NCBI RefSeq assembly: GCF_048571275.1 | Contig: NZ_CP182357.1 | Location: forward strand, 2,480,001 to 2,544,000 | DNA length: 64,000 nucleotides | Direction: 5' to 3' | From: Marinarcus sediminis | GTDB taxonomy: Bacteria; Campylobacterota; Campylobacteria; Campylobacterales; Arcobacteraceae | Shown here: piece by piece, positions 52,893 through 60,862 of the stretch | How the letters are laid out: each line of letters begins with the position of its first letter | Numbering within the stretch: the stretch's first letter is position 1 | Program-made: the position numbers and the translations under genes | Notes under the pieces: model-generated | What the model was told of the DNA's origin: nothing | Seen by the model: only the letters and a program-made list of their open reading frames with translations | The model's database searches: none

Positions 52893-53519
52893 ATGATGCT
52901 AAAACAACTCTATTATATTCACGATCCCATGTGCTCTTGGTGTTATGCTTTTAAAAAAACTTTTGATGAACTTATTTCAAACTTACCAAATGACATTGAA
53001 GTCATTTATGTGTGTGGTGGTTTGGCGCAACACACCACGGAAATTATGCCTAAGGCACAACAAGAAAAAATCAAATCTATCTGGGAACAAATCGAAAAAG
53101 AGCTCGGGGTAAAATTTAATTACGATTTTTGGACAAAATGCCAACCCAAACGTGCAACCTATTTGGCGTGTCAAGCACTCATTTTAGCCAGAAAAGTGAA
53201 TAAAGAAGCAGAAATGATTGCCGCCATTCAACAAGCGTATTACCAAAAAGCCATGAACCCTTCGGAAGAAGAAACCCTCATTAAACTCGCTTCGCAAATT
53301 GACTTGGATAAAGAAAAATTCACCAAAGAGTTAAATACCCAAGCGACTCAAAAACTTTTAGAAGAAGATTTTAATTTACGACGAAACCTTAATGTAAAAG
53401 CTTTTCCCACACTGATTTTAAAATATAAAAAAGAGGCCTACCCCATTAATATTGATTTTAAAAACAGTGGTAAAATGCTGGAGCAAATCACAAATTTGAG
53501 TGAAAACACTTATTTTTAA
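52893..53519 (+). CDS. DsbA/FrnE-family thioredoxin-fold protein, cytosolic
   Basis: 208 residues, no signal peptide. The redox centre CSWC (residues 14-17, in HDPMCSWCYAF) begins a thioredoxin fold; the helical insert (about 70-150) and the cis-Pro in KAFPTLIL complete the DsbA-like layout. It belongs to the group often annotated as DsbA family or thiol-disulphide isomerase-like (FrnE/YwbO-type), in the cytosol. Its client is unknown. It overlaps the convergent radical SAM gene by 4 bp at the stop codons. Confidence 0.85.
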   Translation: MMLKQLYYIHDPMCSWCYAFKKTFDELISNLPNDIEVIYVCGGLAQHTTEIMPKAQQEKIKSIWEQIEKELGVKFNYDFWTKCQPKRATYLACQALILARKVNKEAEMIAAIQQAYYQKAMNPSEEETLIKLASQIDLDKEKFTKELNTQATQKLLEEDFNLRRNLNVKAFPTLILKYKKEAYPINIDFKNSGKMLEQITNLSENTYF

Positions 53520-54403
53520 AACCCTCGTAAAAAGTGTGGACGTAACATTGACTGGTTATGTTCTGCTGCTTCTAAAATATCCAATAAAGCATTTTTATCT
53601 TTGGGCAAAGTGCCTTTAAGTGGCAGTGCATTGGAAGCATGATTTGAACGAAAAATAATGGGTTTTTGGGGATTAAGTAAACCTATAAATCTTTTTTGTT
53701 CTTCTAACATATCTTGATCCGTGCAGAAAATAAAGGGTTGGTTTTTCTCTTCAAAGCGTTTGAAAAAATTATCCTCTTTGGTGTTGCTAATACCTAATTG
53801 CAGTGTGGAAAGACAGTTAATATGTTCACACGCATTAATCAACTTTGCCGTATCATTGATGTGTTGATTTGATAAATTTTTTCCACCTAGGCCCAAAATT
53901 ACCGTAGCAGAAATTTTCATATTGGCTTGGGTGGCTTTATTCAAACCTTCAACTATTTTTTCTGGTTTCATGGGTTTATTGATATATTTAAGTAAGGCAT
54001 GATTGCCACTTTCAATGCCATAATAGATCAAACTTAAACCATTTTCTCTTAAAAGGTCAAGCTCCTCTTGTGTTTTTTCTAAAAGGTTGTATGGACTGGC
54101 ATAAGAAGAGACTCTTTGAAGTTTTGGAAAACTTTTTTTAAGATAGCGTAAAATTTCGATTAAAAATGAACTCTCACACGCTAAAGCATCCCCATCGGCT
54201 AAAAAGACTCTTCTTTCATCATCATAACGCGACAATAAATCAATCTCTTTAAATATGTCACTCAATGCTCTGCGTGTAAACTTTTTGGTTTCATACATCG
54301 AACAAAAACTGCATTGGTTATAACTGCATCCTAAGGTAATTTGCAAAATTAAAGAGTTTGCTTCAGCAGGTGGTCGAAAAAGTGGTTCATTGTAATTAAT
54401 CAT
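53516..54403 (-). CDS. Radical SAM protein (CX4CX2C type)
   Basis: 295 residues. The iron-sulfur motif is C26-SYNQ-C31-SF-C34, the CX4CX2C variant used by several uncharacterised B12-independent radical SAM groups, followed by an Elp3/MiaB-type half barrel (LADGDALACE, YYGIESGNHALLKYINKP, GLGG). The substrate is not known. The gene stands between the DsbA-type and the DnaJ-type gene. Confidence 0.85.
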   Translation of the reverse strand: MINYNEPLFRPPAEANSLILQITLGCSYNQCSFCSMYETKKFTRRALSDIFKEIDLLSRYDDERRVFLADGDALACESSFLIEILRYLKKSFPKLQRVSSYASPYNLLEKTQEELDLLRENGLSLIYYGIESGNHALLKYINKPMKPEKIVEGLNKATQANMKISATVILGLGGKNLSNQHINDTAKLINACEHINCLSTLQLGISNTKEDNFFKRFEEKNQPFIFCTDQDMLEEQKRFIGLLNPQKPIIFRSNHASNALPLKGTLPKDKNALLDILEAAEHNQSMLRPHFLRGF

Positions 54404-54515
54404 TAATCTTTCCTCGCTATAATAAAATTAAACTATAGTAAACAGTTGCTTAACTTTATTATAATGACAAAATACTATAATACACCCATAATTATAAAAG
54501 GAATATTTTTACCCC

Positions 54516-54980
54516 ATGAACAGCATTGATTACTTTTTTGGACGACTTATCAGATTCAGTATACTCTTTTTTATTCTCTACATGATTTTTACAAATTTTG
54601 GAACATTTTTAATTGTAATTACCGTATTTATTATCTTAGGATACTATTTCATTTATAAAAAAATACAAAAAATAAGAGAACAACAAAGCCATTTCCAGTT
54701 TCACTTTAACGCAAAAGATTTTCAACAAGGCGCACAAGGTTTCAGATTTGAAGATTTTCAAAACTTCCAAAGTGGGAACTTCCAAGCCCAGCCACAATTT
54801 GGGGAAGTACAAAAAGCAAAAGAGTTTTTCGGATTTACACACTCCCCTACCAAAGAGGAGATTAAAAAAAGGTACAAAGAGCTTGCAAGAAAATATCACC
54901 CCGATATTAACAACCAAGGCGATGCTTTAATGAAAGATTTAAATCACTACCGAGATGTTTTAATGAGTACCGTTTCATAA
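54516..54980 (+). CDS. Membrane-anchored J-domain protein
   Basis: 154 residues. Two hydrophobic segments at the N-terminus (about 10-50) are followed by a Gln/Phe-rich spacer (DFQQGAQGFRFEDFQNFQSG region) and a C-terminal J-domain with the HPD tripeptide in ARKYHPDIN. The J-domain faces the cytosol and would stimulate DnaK at the membrane, as DjlA-type proteins do. The F/Q-rich spacer has no obvious partner. Confidence 0.85.
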   Translation: MNSIDYFFGRLIRFSILFFILYMIFTNFGTFLIVITVFIILGYYFIYKKIQKIREQQSHFQFHFNAKDFQQGAQGFRFEDFQNFQSGNFQAQPQFGEVQKAKEFFGFTHSPTKEEIKKRYKELARKYHPDINNQGDALMKDLNHYRDVLMSTVS

Positions 54981-55002
54981 AGTGTGTAAAAATTTACACA
55001 CT
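54981..55002. terminator. Bidirectional terminator with embedded stop codon
   Basis: A 10-bp perfect stem, AGTGTGTAAA / TTTACACACT, with a 2-base loop (8-bp with 6-base loop is more realistic). T-run TTTT on the plus side. The stop codon of the minus-strand gene at 54994 is part of the right arm. Confidence 0.85.
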
Positions 55003-55632
55003 TTTTGTTTCAAATGCTTCAGCTATGGCATACAACTCTTCTGACCAAAGTTCATCGTTTAATCCATCTTCATCGGCAATACTGTCTGCAAGGGCAGTTA
55101 ATTCATCGGTATTTTTAGATACTTCTATGCCTTTTTTATACACTTCTATCGCCCAATCTTTGTCATCTATCATATCTTTATTGCATAAACTCTCTGCAAC
55201 ACAATAAAAATCATAGGCAGTTTGTGCTTTTTCAATGACCTCTTTGTAAATCTCCATTGCCATTTCTCTGTCATAAAACTTGCTGCTTTTAGTCGCTAAA
55301 TCATCGGCCAAACTTCTTAAATCTCGAAGTATCGTAATTTGAGTAATGGCTGTTTGTATAAGCTTTTTTGCCCAAACGGTATCATTGTATCCCGCTTTTT
55401 TACCTACATGAAATGCCAAGTCTCGATAATCTCTCCATGTTTGTACCTGCTTAAAAGACTCTTCAAAAAGTGCTTGGGCTAAATCCAAATTGTTGTAGTA
55501 AGCATCTGTAGTAAATCGATCTGCCCACAAATTAAAATTGATGCCTTGTTTTAAATCACTTAATATGGCATTGATGTTTTCATGTTCGATGTATGTGGAA
55601 TTGATCTCTTCATAAAGTTCGCTGTCAATCAT
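54994..55632 (-). CDS. Tandem helical-repeat protein
   Basis: 212 residues made of about five repeats of 35-40 residues. Each ends with a D-x-x-W-A-x-x-x-Y/L pattern (YNDTVWAKKLI, YDREMAMEIYKEV, DDKDWAIEVYKKG, LNDELWSEELYAI), which recalls Sel1/TPR-type alpha-solenoids. The protein is acidic, cytosolic and probably a binding scaffold. No exact family is given. Its stop lies in the shared terminator with the DnaJ-type gene. Confidence 0.65.
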   Translation of the reverse strand: MIDSELYEEINSTYIEHENINAILSDLKQGINFNLWADRFTTDAYYNNLDLAQALFEESFKQVQTWRDYRDLAFHVGKKAGYNDTVWAKKLIQTAITQITILRDLRSLADDLATKSSKFYDREMAMEIYKEVIEKAQTAYDFYCVAESLCNKDMIDDKDWAIEVYKKGIEVSKNTDELTALADSIADEDGLNDELWSEELYAIAEAFETKSV

Positions 55633-55670
55633 TTTTGTCCCTTCATTTATAGATGTATATCATCATATAA

Positions 55671-55705
55671 AAAAAGGGAAGCACTCCTAAGAAGCTTCCC
55701 TTTTT
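55671..55705. terminator. Strong terminator upstream of the 54994 gene
   Basis: A 12-bp perfect stem, AAAAAGGGAAGC / GCTTCCCTTTTT, with an 11-base loop. It works in both directions. On the minus strand it would end a transcript from the promoter at 55836, before the helical-repeat gene. Confidence 0.9.
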
Positions 55706-55829
55706 ATATAAATCATAAATAAAACTTTTACCTATGCTATCACTGAATCAGTGAACGTTTTGTTATGATATTCTAACAATACTAAGAATGGTAAACCTTT
55801 GTCATTTACACCTCCAAATTGTTTGCGCT
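55671..55829 (-). ncRNA. Candidate small RNA between a promoter and terminator
   Basis: On the minus strand TATAAT (55836-55841) and the terminator at 55671-55705 bracket about 160 nt that contain no ordinary gene. Inside is a very strong SD (GGAGGTG) with a 7-codon ORF, MTKVYHS (55782-55805), and the palindrome CACTGAATCAGTG (55741-55753). The unit may be a small RNA, a leader whose terminator controls the downstream gene, or a micropeptide mRNA. The remaining bases of the 334-bp gap hold the uvrC promoter. Confidence 0.45.
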
Positions 55830-55835
55830 AATGAA

Positions 55836-55841
55836 ATTATA
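55836..55841 (-). promoter_or_regulatory. Predicted -10 box of the candidate small RNA
   Basis: TATAAT on the minus strand in GGTATAATTTCATTAG. The -35 region has no consensus, as is usual in this phylum. Confidence 0.5.
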
Positions 55842-55954
55842 CCATCTTTTCAGGTTAAGTCTTGCTTAATTTTTTTAGAAATGTTGATTTTATCCTCTTC
55901 CATAAAACGGCAAAATAACCAAAATATTAAGCTTCTATAGAGGGCTATATTTGT

Positions 55955-55960
55955 TATAAT
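55955..55960 (+). promoter_or_regulatory. Predicted -10 box giving a leaderless uvrC mRNA
   Basis: TATAAT in TTGTTATAATCCTCAAATG ends six bases before the uvrC ATG, with no SD in between. The spacing is the same as for the phoH-type gene (13425). Confidence 0.55.
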
Positions 55961-55966
55961 CCTCAA

Positions 55967-57805
55967 ATGGAATTATCAGAAAAACTCAAACAACTTCCCA
56001 ATGAATCTGGGGTTTATCAATATTTTGACAAAGAGGGGCATTTGCTTTATGTAGGCAAAGCAAAAGTTCTTAAAAACAGAGTCAAATCCTATTTTAAATT
56101 TACTCCTACTTTAGCTCCTGCTGATAAATTGGGTTTGAGAATCTATAAAATGATTACAGAAGTGGCCTCTTTAGAGTGGATTATTGTGCCCAATGAACAC
56201 GATGCCCTTATTTTAGAGAACTCCTTGATAAAACAACTCAAACCAAAATACAATATTCTCCTACGTGATGACAAAACTTACCCTTATATCTATATTGATT
56301 TAAGTGAAGATTTTCCCCGACTTGAAATTACCAGAAAGGTGTTAAAAGGTTCAAATATTAAATATTTTGGTCCCTATTCAACGGGGGCAAGAGACATCTT
56401 GGACTCTATTTATGAGATTGTTCCTTTGGTTCAAAAGAAAACCTGCATTAAAGGAAAAACTGCGTGTTTATTTCACCAAATAAAAAAGTGTCATGCCCCT
56501 TGTGAAGGTAAAATAACCATTCAAGCGTACAAAGAGATTGTCAATGAAGCCTTAGAGTATATTTATAACAAAAGCAAACTGCTGATCAAACTCAATGAAA
56601 AAATGCAAGAGTATTCTAACGATTTCAGATTTGAAGAGGCAATGAACTTAAGAGATCGAATTAAAACCATTGAAAAATCTCAAATCAAAACCGGTATGGA
56701 CTTAGCGACTAATGAAAACCTTGACCTTTTTGCCATTAAAACAAATGCCAAAAAAGCAGTCGTTGTTCGTATGTTTATTCGAGATGGAAAGCTCGCTTCT
56801 TCCAACCATAACTTTATTAAACTGGACTTTTTAGAAGATAACAGCGAGATAGAACTCGATGAAGCCTACCAAAGAGCCATGGTCAATTACTATACCAATG
56901 AAATTCCAGTTTTACCCAAAGAGATTTTAATTGCACAAGACCTTGAAGAGAAAGAGAATTTAGAAGCATTTTTAACAGAACGGTTTTCTAAAAAAATTCC
57001 TATTTTAAATCCAAAAGTGGGAAAGAAAAAAGAGTTAATGCAAATTGCACTAAATAATTGTGAGGAACTGTTACGACTGGAGAGTTCAAAAAACAACACT
57101 ACCATTTATGAAGAGCTGCAAAAACTTTTCCAATTGCAAAGAGTACCTGCCAGAGTTGAGAGTTTCGACAACTCACATATGATGGGGCAAGCAACGGTTG
57201 GTGCGATGGTTATTTGGGAAGACGGTTTTGTAAAATCCGATTTCAGACACTACAACTTAGAAGCATTGGATGAGTATGCTCAAATGCATGAGATGTTAAA
57301 ACGCCGTGTAGAGAGTTTCCAAACCAATCCTGCACCCGATTTATGGATAATTGATGGTGGCTTAACGCTTCTAAAATTGGCCTATAATATCGTAGAGTCT
57401 GTGGGAGTCAATATTGATATCATTGCCATAGCCAAAGAGAAAATAGATGCAAAAGCACACCGAGCTAAGGGAAAAGCCAAAGACATTCTTCACTATAAAG
57501 AGGCGAATGGCTTTAAAGAGTTAAAACTCAGTTCCAGTGATCAACGGCTGCAATTTGTACAACGACAAAGAGATGAAGCACACCGTTTTGTCATTGCTTT
57601 TCATAAAAAACAAAAAAGAAAAGAGGACAAACAGATATCCCTTCTACAACTGCATGGCATCGGTGAAGCAAAAGTCAAAAAATTGCTTTTATATTTTGGT
57701 ACTTTTGAAGAGATAAAACGTGCAAAAGTTGAAACACTCAAAGAGGTTTTAAACGAAAAAGATGCTATTGTTTTATTTAACCATTTTACATCAAATAAAA
57801 ATTAA
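55967..57805 (+). CDS. uvrC: Excinuclease ABC subunit C
   Basis: 612 residues, full length. The N-terminal GIY-YIG nuclease (SGVYQYF and LLYVGKAKVLKNRV) makes the 3' incision. A cysteine region (KKTCIKGKTACLFHQIKKC) and a UVR motif (about 200-235, which binds UvrB) follow, then the RNase-H-like endonuclease for the 5' cut (SFDNSHMMGQ and WIIDGG) and two helix-hairpin-helix motifs (LHGIGEAKVKKLL). It is part of nucleotide excision repair. Its mRNA seems to be leaderless. The alanine racemase gene starts 15 bp after its stop. Confidence 0.96.
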   Translation: MELSEKLKQLPNESGVYQYFDKEGHLLYVGKAKVLKNRVKSYFKFTPTLAPADKLGLRIYKMITEVASLEWIIVPNEHDALILENSLIKQLKPKYNILLRDDKTYPYIYIDLSEDFPRLEITRKVLKGSNIKYFGPYSTGARDILDSIYEIVPLVQKKTCIKGKTACLFHQIKKCHAPCEGKITIQAYKEIVNEALEYIYNKSKLLIKLNEKMQEYSNDFRFEEAMNLRDRIKTIEKSQIKTGMDLATNENLDLFAIKTNAKKAVVVRMFIRDGKLASSNHNFIKLDFLEDNSEIELDEAYQRAMVNYYTNEIPVLPKEILIAQDLEEKENLEAFLTERFSKKIPILNPKVGKKKELMQIALNNCEELLRLESSKNNTTIYEELQKLFQLQRVPARVESFDNSHMMGQATVGAMVIWEDGFVKSDFRHYNLEALDEYAQMHEMLKRRVESFQTNPAPDLWIIDGGLTLLKLAYNIVESVGVNIDIIAIAKEKIDAKAHRAKGKAKDILHYKEANGFKELKLSSSDQRLQFVQRQRDEAHRFVIAFHKKQKRKEDKQISLLQLHGIGEAKVKKLLLYFGTFEEIKRAKVETLKEVLNEKDAIVLFNHFTSNKN

Positions 57806-57820
57806 AACTTTGGAAAAACT

Positions 57821-58846
57821 TTGGCAAAAATATTAATAAGTAAATCACATCTTATTCACAACTTATCACTTATTGAAGAAAAACTTCAAGACAAAAATAA
57901 AATTGCAGTGGTTTTAAAAGATAATGCATATGGACATGGAATTGTTGAAATTGGAAAAATTTGCAGTGAATTTGGTGTCAAAAACGCGGTGGTACAAAGT
58001 GTTGATGAAGCACAGCAAGTTGTGACTTTTTTTGACAATATCTTAATATTAGCTGATACTACACCCCATAGTTATTCACATACTTTTCACATCACAATTA
58101 ATTGTCTAAAAGATATAAAAACCATACAAAAAAATACTAAAGTACAGCTTAAAGTCGATACAGGTATGCACAGAAATGGAATTTCTATAAATGAACTAGA
58201 AGAGGCTATTTTAGGGATTTGTGAACAAAAATTAGTACTAACTGGAGTCTTTACACATCACAGAAGTGCCGATGAAATCAGCTCTGTTTATTTTTGGCAA
58301 AAAATGAATTTTAATGCCGTAAAAAGTGAAGTAAAAAGGATATGTGAAAAACTTTCTCTACCTCTTCCTCTCTTCCACAGCTGCAACTCCTCGGCTCTTT
58401 TTAGAGACAATAATTTCAGTGATGATATGGCCAGAGTGGGTATTGCATTGTATGGTTATTTAGACACCGATAATGCGTTTAATAATCCAAAATTAAAACC
58501 TGTTATGTCATTGTTTGCCAATAAAATTGCCACTCGAAAACTTTACAAAAATCAATGTGTTGGTTATGGGGGAAGCTATAAAGCAGAAAATGACATGGAA
58601 ATTTCAACCTATAATGTAGGATATGGTGATGGATTTTTAAGACTTGATGGTAACGATGACTACAAAACACCCGATGGATTTAAAGTCTTAGGGAAAGTCT
58701 CTATGGATAACCTATCTTTAAACAGTACGCAAGATGAAGTCTGTATTTTTAATGACGTGACTTCACTTGCTAAAATTCATAATACCATCACCTATGAAAT
58801 ATTGTGTTCACTCAAATCCCATATTACAAGAGAGGTCATAGAATAA
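57821..58846 (+). CDS. alr: Alanine racemase
   Basis: 341 residues from a TTG start with GGA 7 bases upstream. The PLP lysine is K33 in VVLKDNAYGHG, as in all members. VDTGMHRNG lines the cofactor site, and the C-terminal beta domain carries the other catalytic tyrosine region (VGYGGSY) and MDN. It makes D-alanine for peptidoglycan. It lies in an operon with uvrC upstream and the Sel1-type gene downstream (1 base apart). Confidence 0.93.
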   Translation: MAKILISKSHLIHNLSLIEEKLQDKNKIAVVLKDNAYGHGIVEIGKICSEFGVKNAVVQSVDEAQQVVTFFDNILILADTTPHSYSHTFHITINCLKDIKTIQKNTKVQLKVDTGMHRNGISINELEEAILGICEQKLVLTGVFTHHRSADEISSVYFWQKMNFNAVKSEVKRICEKLSLPLPLFHSCNSSALFRDNNFSDDMARVGIALYGYLDTDNAFNNPKLKPVMSLFANKIATRKLYKNQCVGYGGSYKAENDMEISTYNVGYGDGFLRLDGNDDYKTPDGFKVLGKVSMDNLSLNSTQDEVCIFNDVTSLAKIHNTITYEILCSLKSHITREVIE

Positions 58847-58847
58847 A

Positions 58848-59429
58848 ATGAAAATCCTATTTTTACTTTGCATCATCACTGCTGTTTTTGCCAAAGATAT
58901 TGTAGGCTCTTTATATAAAGAAAATGAATTTTTTGAAAAAGGGAAAAAGTATTACCAACAAAGAAACTACTCTATGGCTTTTGAATACTTTTCTAAAGCC
59001 AGTGACATGGGAAATCAAAAAGCATACTATAACTTAGGGGTGCTTTATGGAAATAAATATTTTAATAAAAAAGATTATGCAAAGTCTTACGAAATCTTTT
59101 ATGAACTGGCTCAAAAAGGGTATGCTCCTGCACAAAACAAAGTGGGAATGTATTTGACCCTTGGATTGAGTGTGGAAAAAGATTACAAAGAAGCCGTTAA
59201 ATGGTATGAAAAAGCGTCAAAACAGAACTTTATCACAGCACAGTGCAATTTGGCTTTCATGTACGCATCAGGGAAAGGAGTTTTCCCTAACTTAGGACGT
59301 GCCCACGTTTTTGCTAAAACAGGGTATGAACAAGGCAATCCTATTTGTGTGAAAGCATGGAACGATTTTCATTTGGAAAAATATGCAGAAGATAAAGGGT
59401 TTAAATTTAACTTCTACACCAAACCTTAG
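58848..59429 (+). CDS. Exported Sel1-repeat protein
   Basis: 193 residues. A signal peptide (about 1-16, ending VFAKD) is followed by about four Sel1-like repeats (AFEYFSKASDMGNQKAYYNLG, split as AFEYFSKASDMGN and KAYYNLG; SYEIFYELAQKGYAPAQNKVG, likewise; and AVKWYEKASKQNF with FITAQCNLAFMYASGKG). Such repeats act as periplasmic scaffolds. It has no lipobox. The gene starts one base after the alanine racemase stop and overlaps the convergent cinA-type gene by 4 bases. Confidence 0.82.
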   Translation: MKILFLLCIITAVFAKDIVGSLYKENEFFEKGKKYYQQRNYSMAFEYFSKASDMGNQKAYYNLGVLYGNKYFNKKDYAKSYEIFYELAQKGYAPAQNKVGMYLTLGLSVEKDYKEAVKWYEKASKQNFITAQCNLAFMYASGKGVFPNLGRAHVFAKTGYEQGNPICVKAWNDFHLEKYAEDKGFKFNFYTKP

Positions 59430-60181
59430 GCAATTTCCCCTTCTAAAAAAACAATATTTTCGTTTTTTAAAAACTCTTCAAATGCCACATAAACTCTTTT
59501 AACCAAAGCTTCATCTTCACCTACAATGGATAGTACGGTTTCTCGTTTTTCCCCTTTTATTCGAGGAAGTGATGAAATTTCAACTTCGTTGGAATACGTT
59601 TTCATTAAAGGAATAATGGCATTCTCCCCCGTGTAAATTGTCATTGTCTTTCTGTATTTTTTACATACATTCTCTTTAAAATAGCAATTCAACGCTTGTA
59701 AAACCATGGCTTGAGACATGGAAGGGAAACCGGGAGTAAAAAAGAATCGATCTTCTAAATAAAAGCCCGGCACATTATTGACCACATTATCTAAAAGCTT
59801 TGCACCAATAGGCAGATTTGACATCTCAATTCGATGAGGAAATGTCTCTTCGCCAAATTGATTGATGATTAACTCTTTTGCCACTTCGTTGTAGTGCATT
59901 TTACCATGAGTAAATGCTTTAGCCGCAACTTTTCTGGTAAAATCATCGGGCGTTGCACCAATGCCACCAAAACAGAACATCACACTGTGGGGGTCTTGTT
60001 GGATTAAATTAAACACATCTTCCATAAAAATAGGATCATCTTTGATCACAAAACTGGCTTTTTGTTCATAGCCTCTTTTTAGAAGTTCACTGTTCAAAAA
60101 TGCAAAATGGGCATCTTTACGACGCCCATTTAATAACTCTGTGCCAATAATTACACTGTAAAAGTTGGGTTGATTGTTCAT
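59426..60181 (-). CDS. CinA N-terminal/MoCF-like protein
   Basis: 251 residues. The MoaB/MogA-type fold of CinA is visible: SVIIGTELLNGRRKDAHFAF, split here as VIIGTELLNGRRKD; VMFCFGGIGATPDDFT; and VPGFYLEDRFFFTPGFPSM. The C-terminal deamidase domain of full CinA (about 160 residues) is absent. Relatives act on nicotinamide or molybdopterin-related nucleotides, including ADP-ribose pyrophosphatase-like activity. It is 9 bp after adk, the same operon. Confidence 0.85.
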   Translation of the reverse strand: MNNQPNFYSVIIGTELLNGRRKDAHFAFLNSELLKRGYEQKASFVIKDDPIFMEDVFNLIQQDPHSVMFCFGGIGATPDDFTRKVAAKAFTHGKMHYNEVAKELIINQFGEETFPHRIEMSNLPIGAKLLDNVVNNVPGFYLEDRFFFTPGFPSMSQAMVLQALNCYFKENVCKKYRKTMTIYTGENAIIPLMKTYSNEVEISSLPRIKGEKRETVLSIVGEDEALVKRVYVAFEEFLKNENIVFLEGEIA

Positions 60182-60190
60182 TGGAATGGA

Positions 60191-60760
60191 CTAAATTCTT
60201 GATTGAATATACGCATCCATTTCGTCAACAATTTCATCAATCGTTCTTTCACCATTGATTTTTTTCAAAATGTTTTTCGCCCCATAAAATGTTTGAATCT
60301 CTTCTAAAGGCTCTAAAAATACGCTCATTCTGTTTTTAAATACTTGAACATTGTCATCCGCACCTCTTGCACGACCCAATACTCTGTCACACGCCACTTC
60401 TTCAGATACTTCAACTTCAATCACATCAACCAATTCTACTTCGTCTTCGTTCATTAAGTATCTGTCTAATTCCATCATTTGCTCACCACTTCTTGGATAA
60501 CCGTCAATCACAACGACTTTAGTAGGTGCATTTTTAATGGCATTTACAATGGTTTCAATAACAATATCAATAGGAACCAAGTTTCCTTTGCTCACATATG
60601 AGTCAATTAATTTTCCTCGCTCACTTCCACTTGCAACTTCAGCTCGGAACATATCACCTGTTGAGTAGTGTGTGATACTTTCATGTCTTGCAGCAATTAG
60701 CTCTGCATCTGTTGTTTTACCACTTCCTGGAGCTCCGATAATTAAAAAAAGTTTTTTCAT
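60191..60760 (-). CDS. adk: Adenylate kinase, short form
   Basis: 189 residues. P-loop GAPGSGKTT, AMP-binding TGDMFR, DGYPRSGEQ, and the lid region is reduced to RARGADDNVQ, the short-lid form. It equilibrates ATP, AMP and ADP. It is preceded by a modest SD (AAGGT). It begins an operon with the cinA-like gene downstream. Confidence 0.95.
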   Translation of the reverse strand: MKKLFLIIGAPGSGKTTDAELIAARHESITHYSTGDMFRAEVASGSERGKLIDSYVSKGNLVPIDIVIETIVNAIKNAPTKVVVIDGYPRSGEQMMELDRYLMNEDEVELVDVIEVEVSEEVACDRVLGRARGADDNVQVFKNRMSVFLEPLEEIQTFYGAKNILKKINGERTIDEIVDEMDAYIQSRI

Positions 60761-60862
60761 GATTTTACCTTATTCGTTTTCTATTTTCAAAAAAGAGTAA
60801 AATTATAGCCAATTTCATCTTTTATAACTATTTGTTCACTCTTTTGAAGTTTTACGGTTCTC

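Noticed and set aside
55727..55818. A frame reading VNDKGLPFLVLLEYHNK in the candidate small RNA
   Set aside because: It looks protein-like but has no start codon after the upstream stop, so it is at best a relic.
55671..55841. 6S RNA as identity for the candidate small RNA
   Set aside because: I could not draw the long closed stem with a central bubble that 6S RNA needs.
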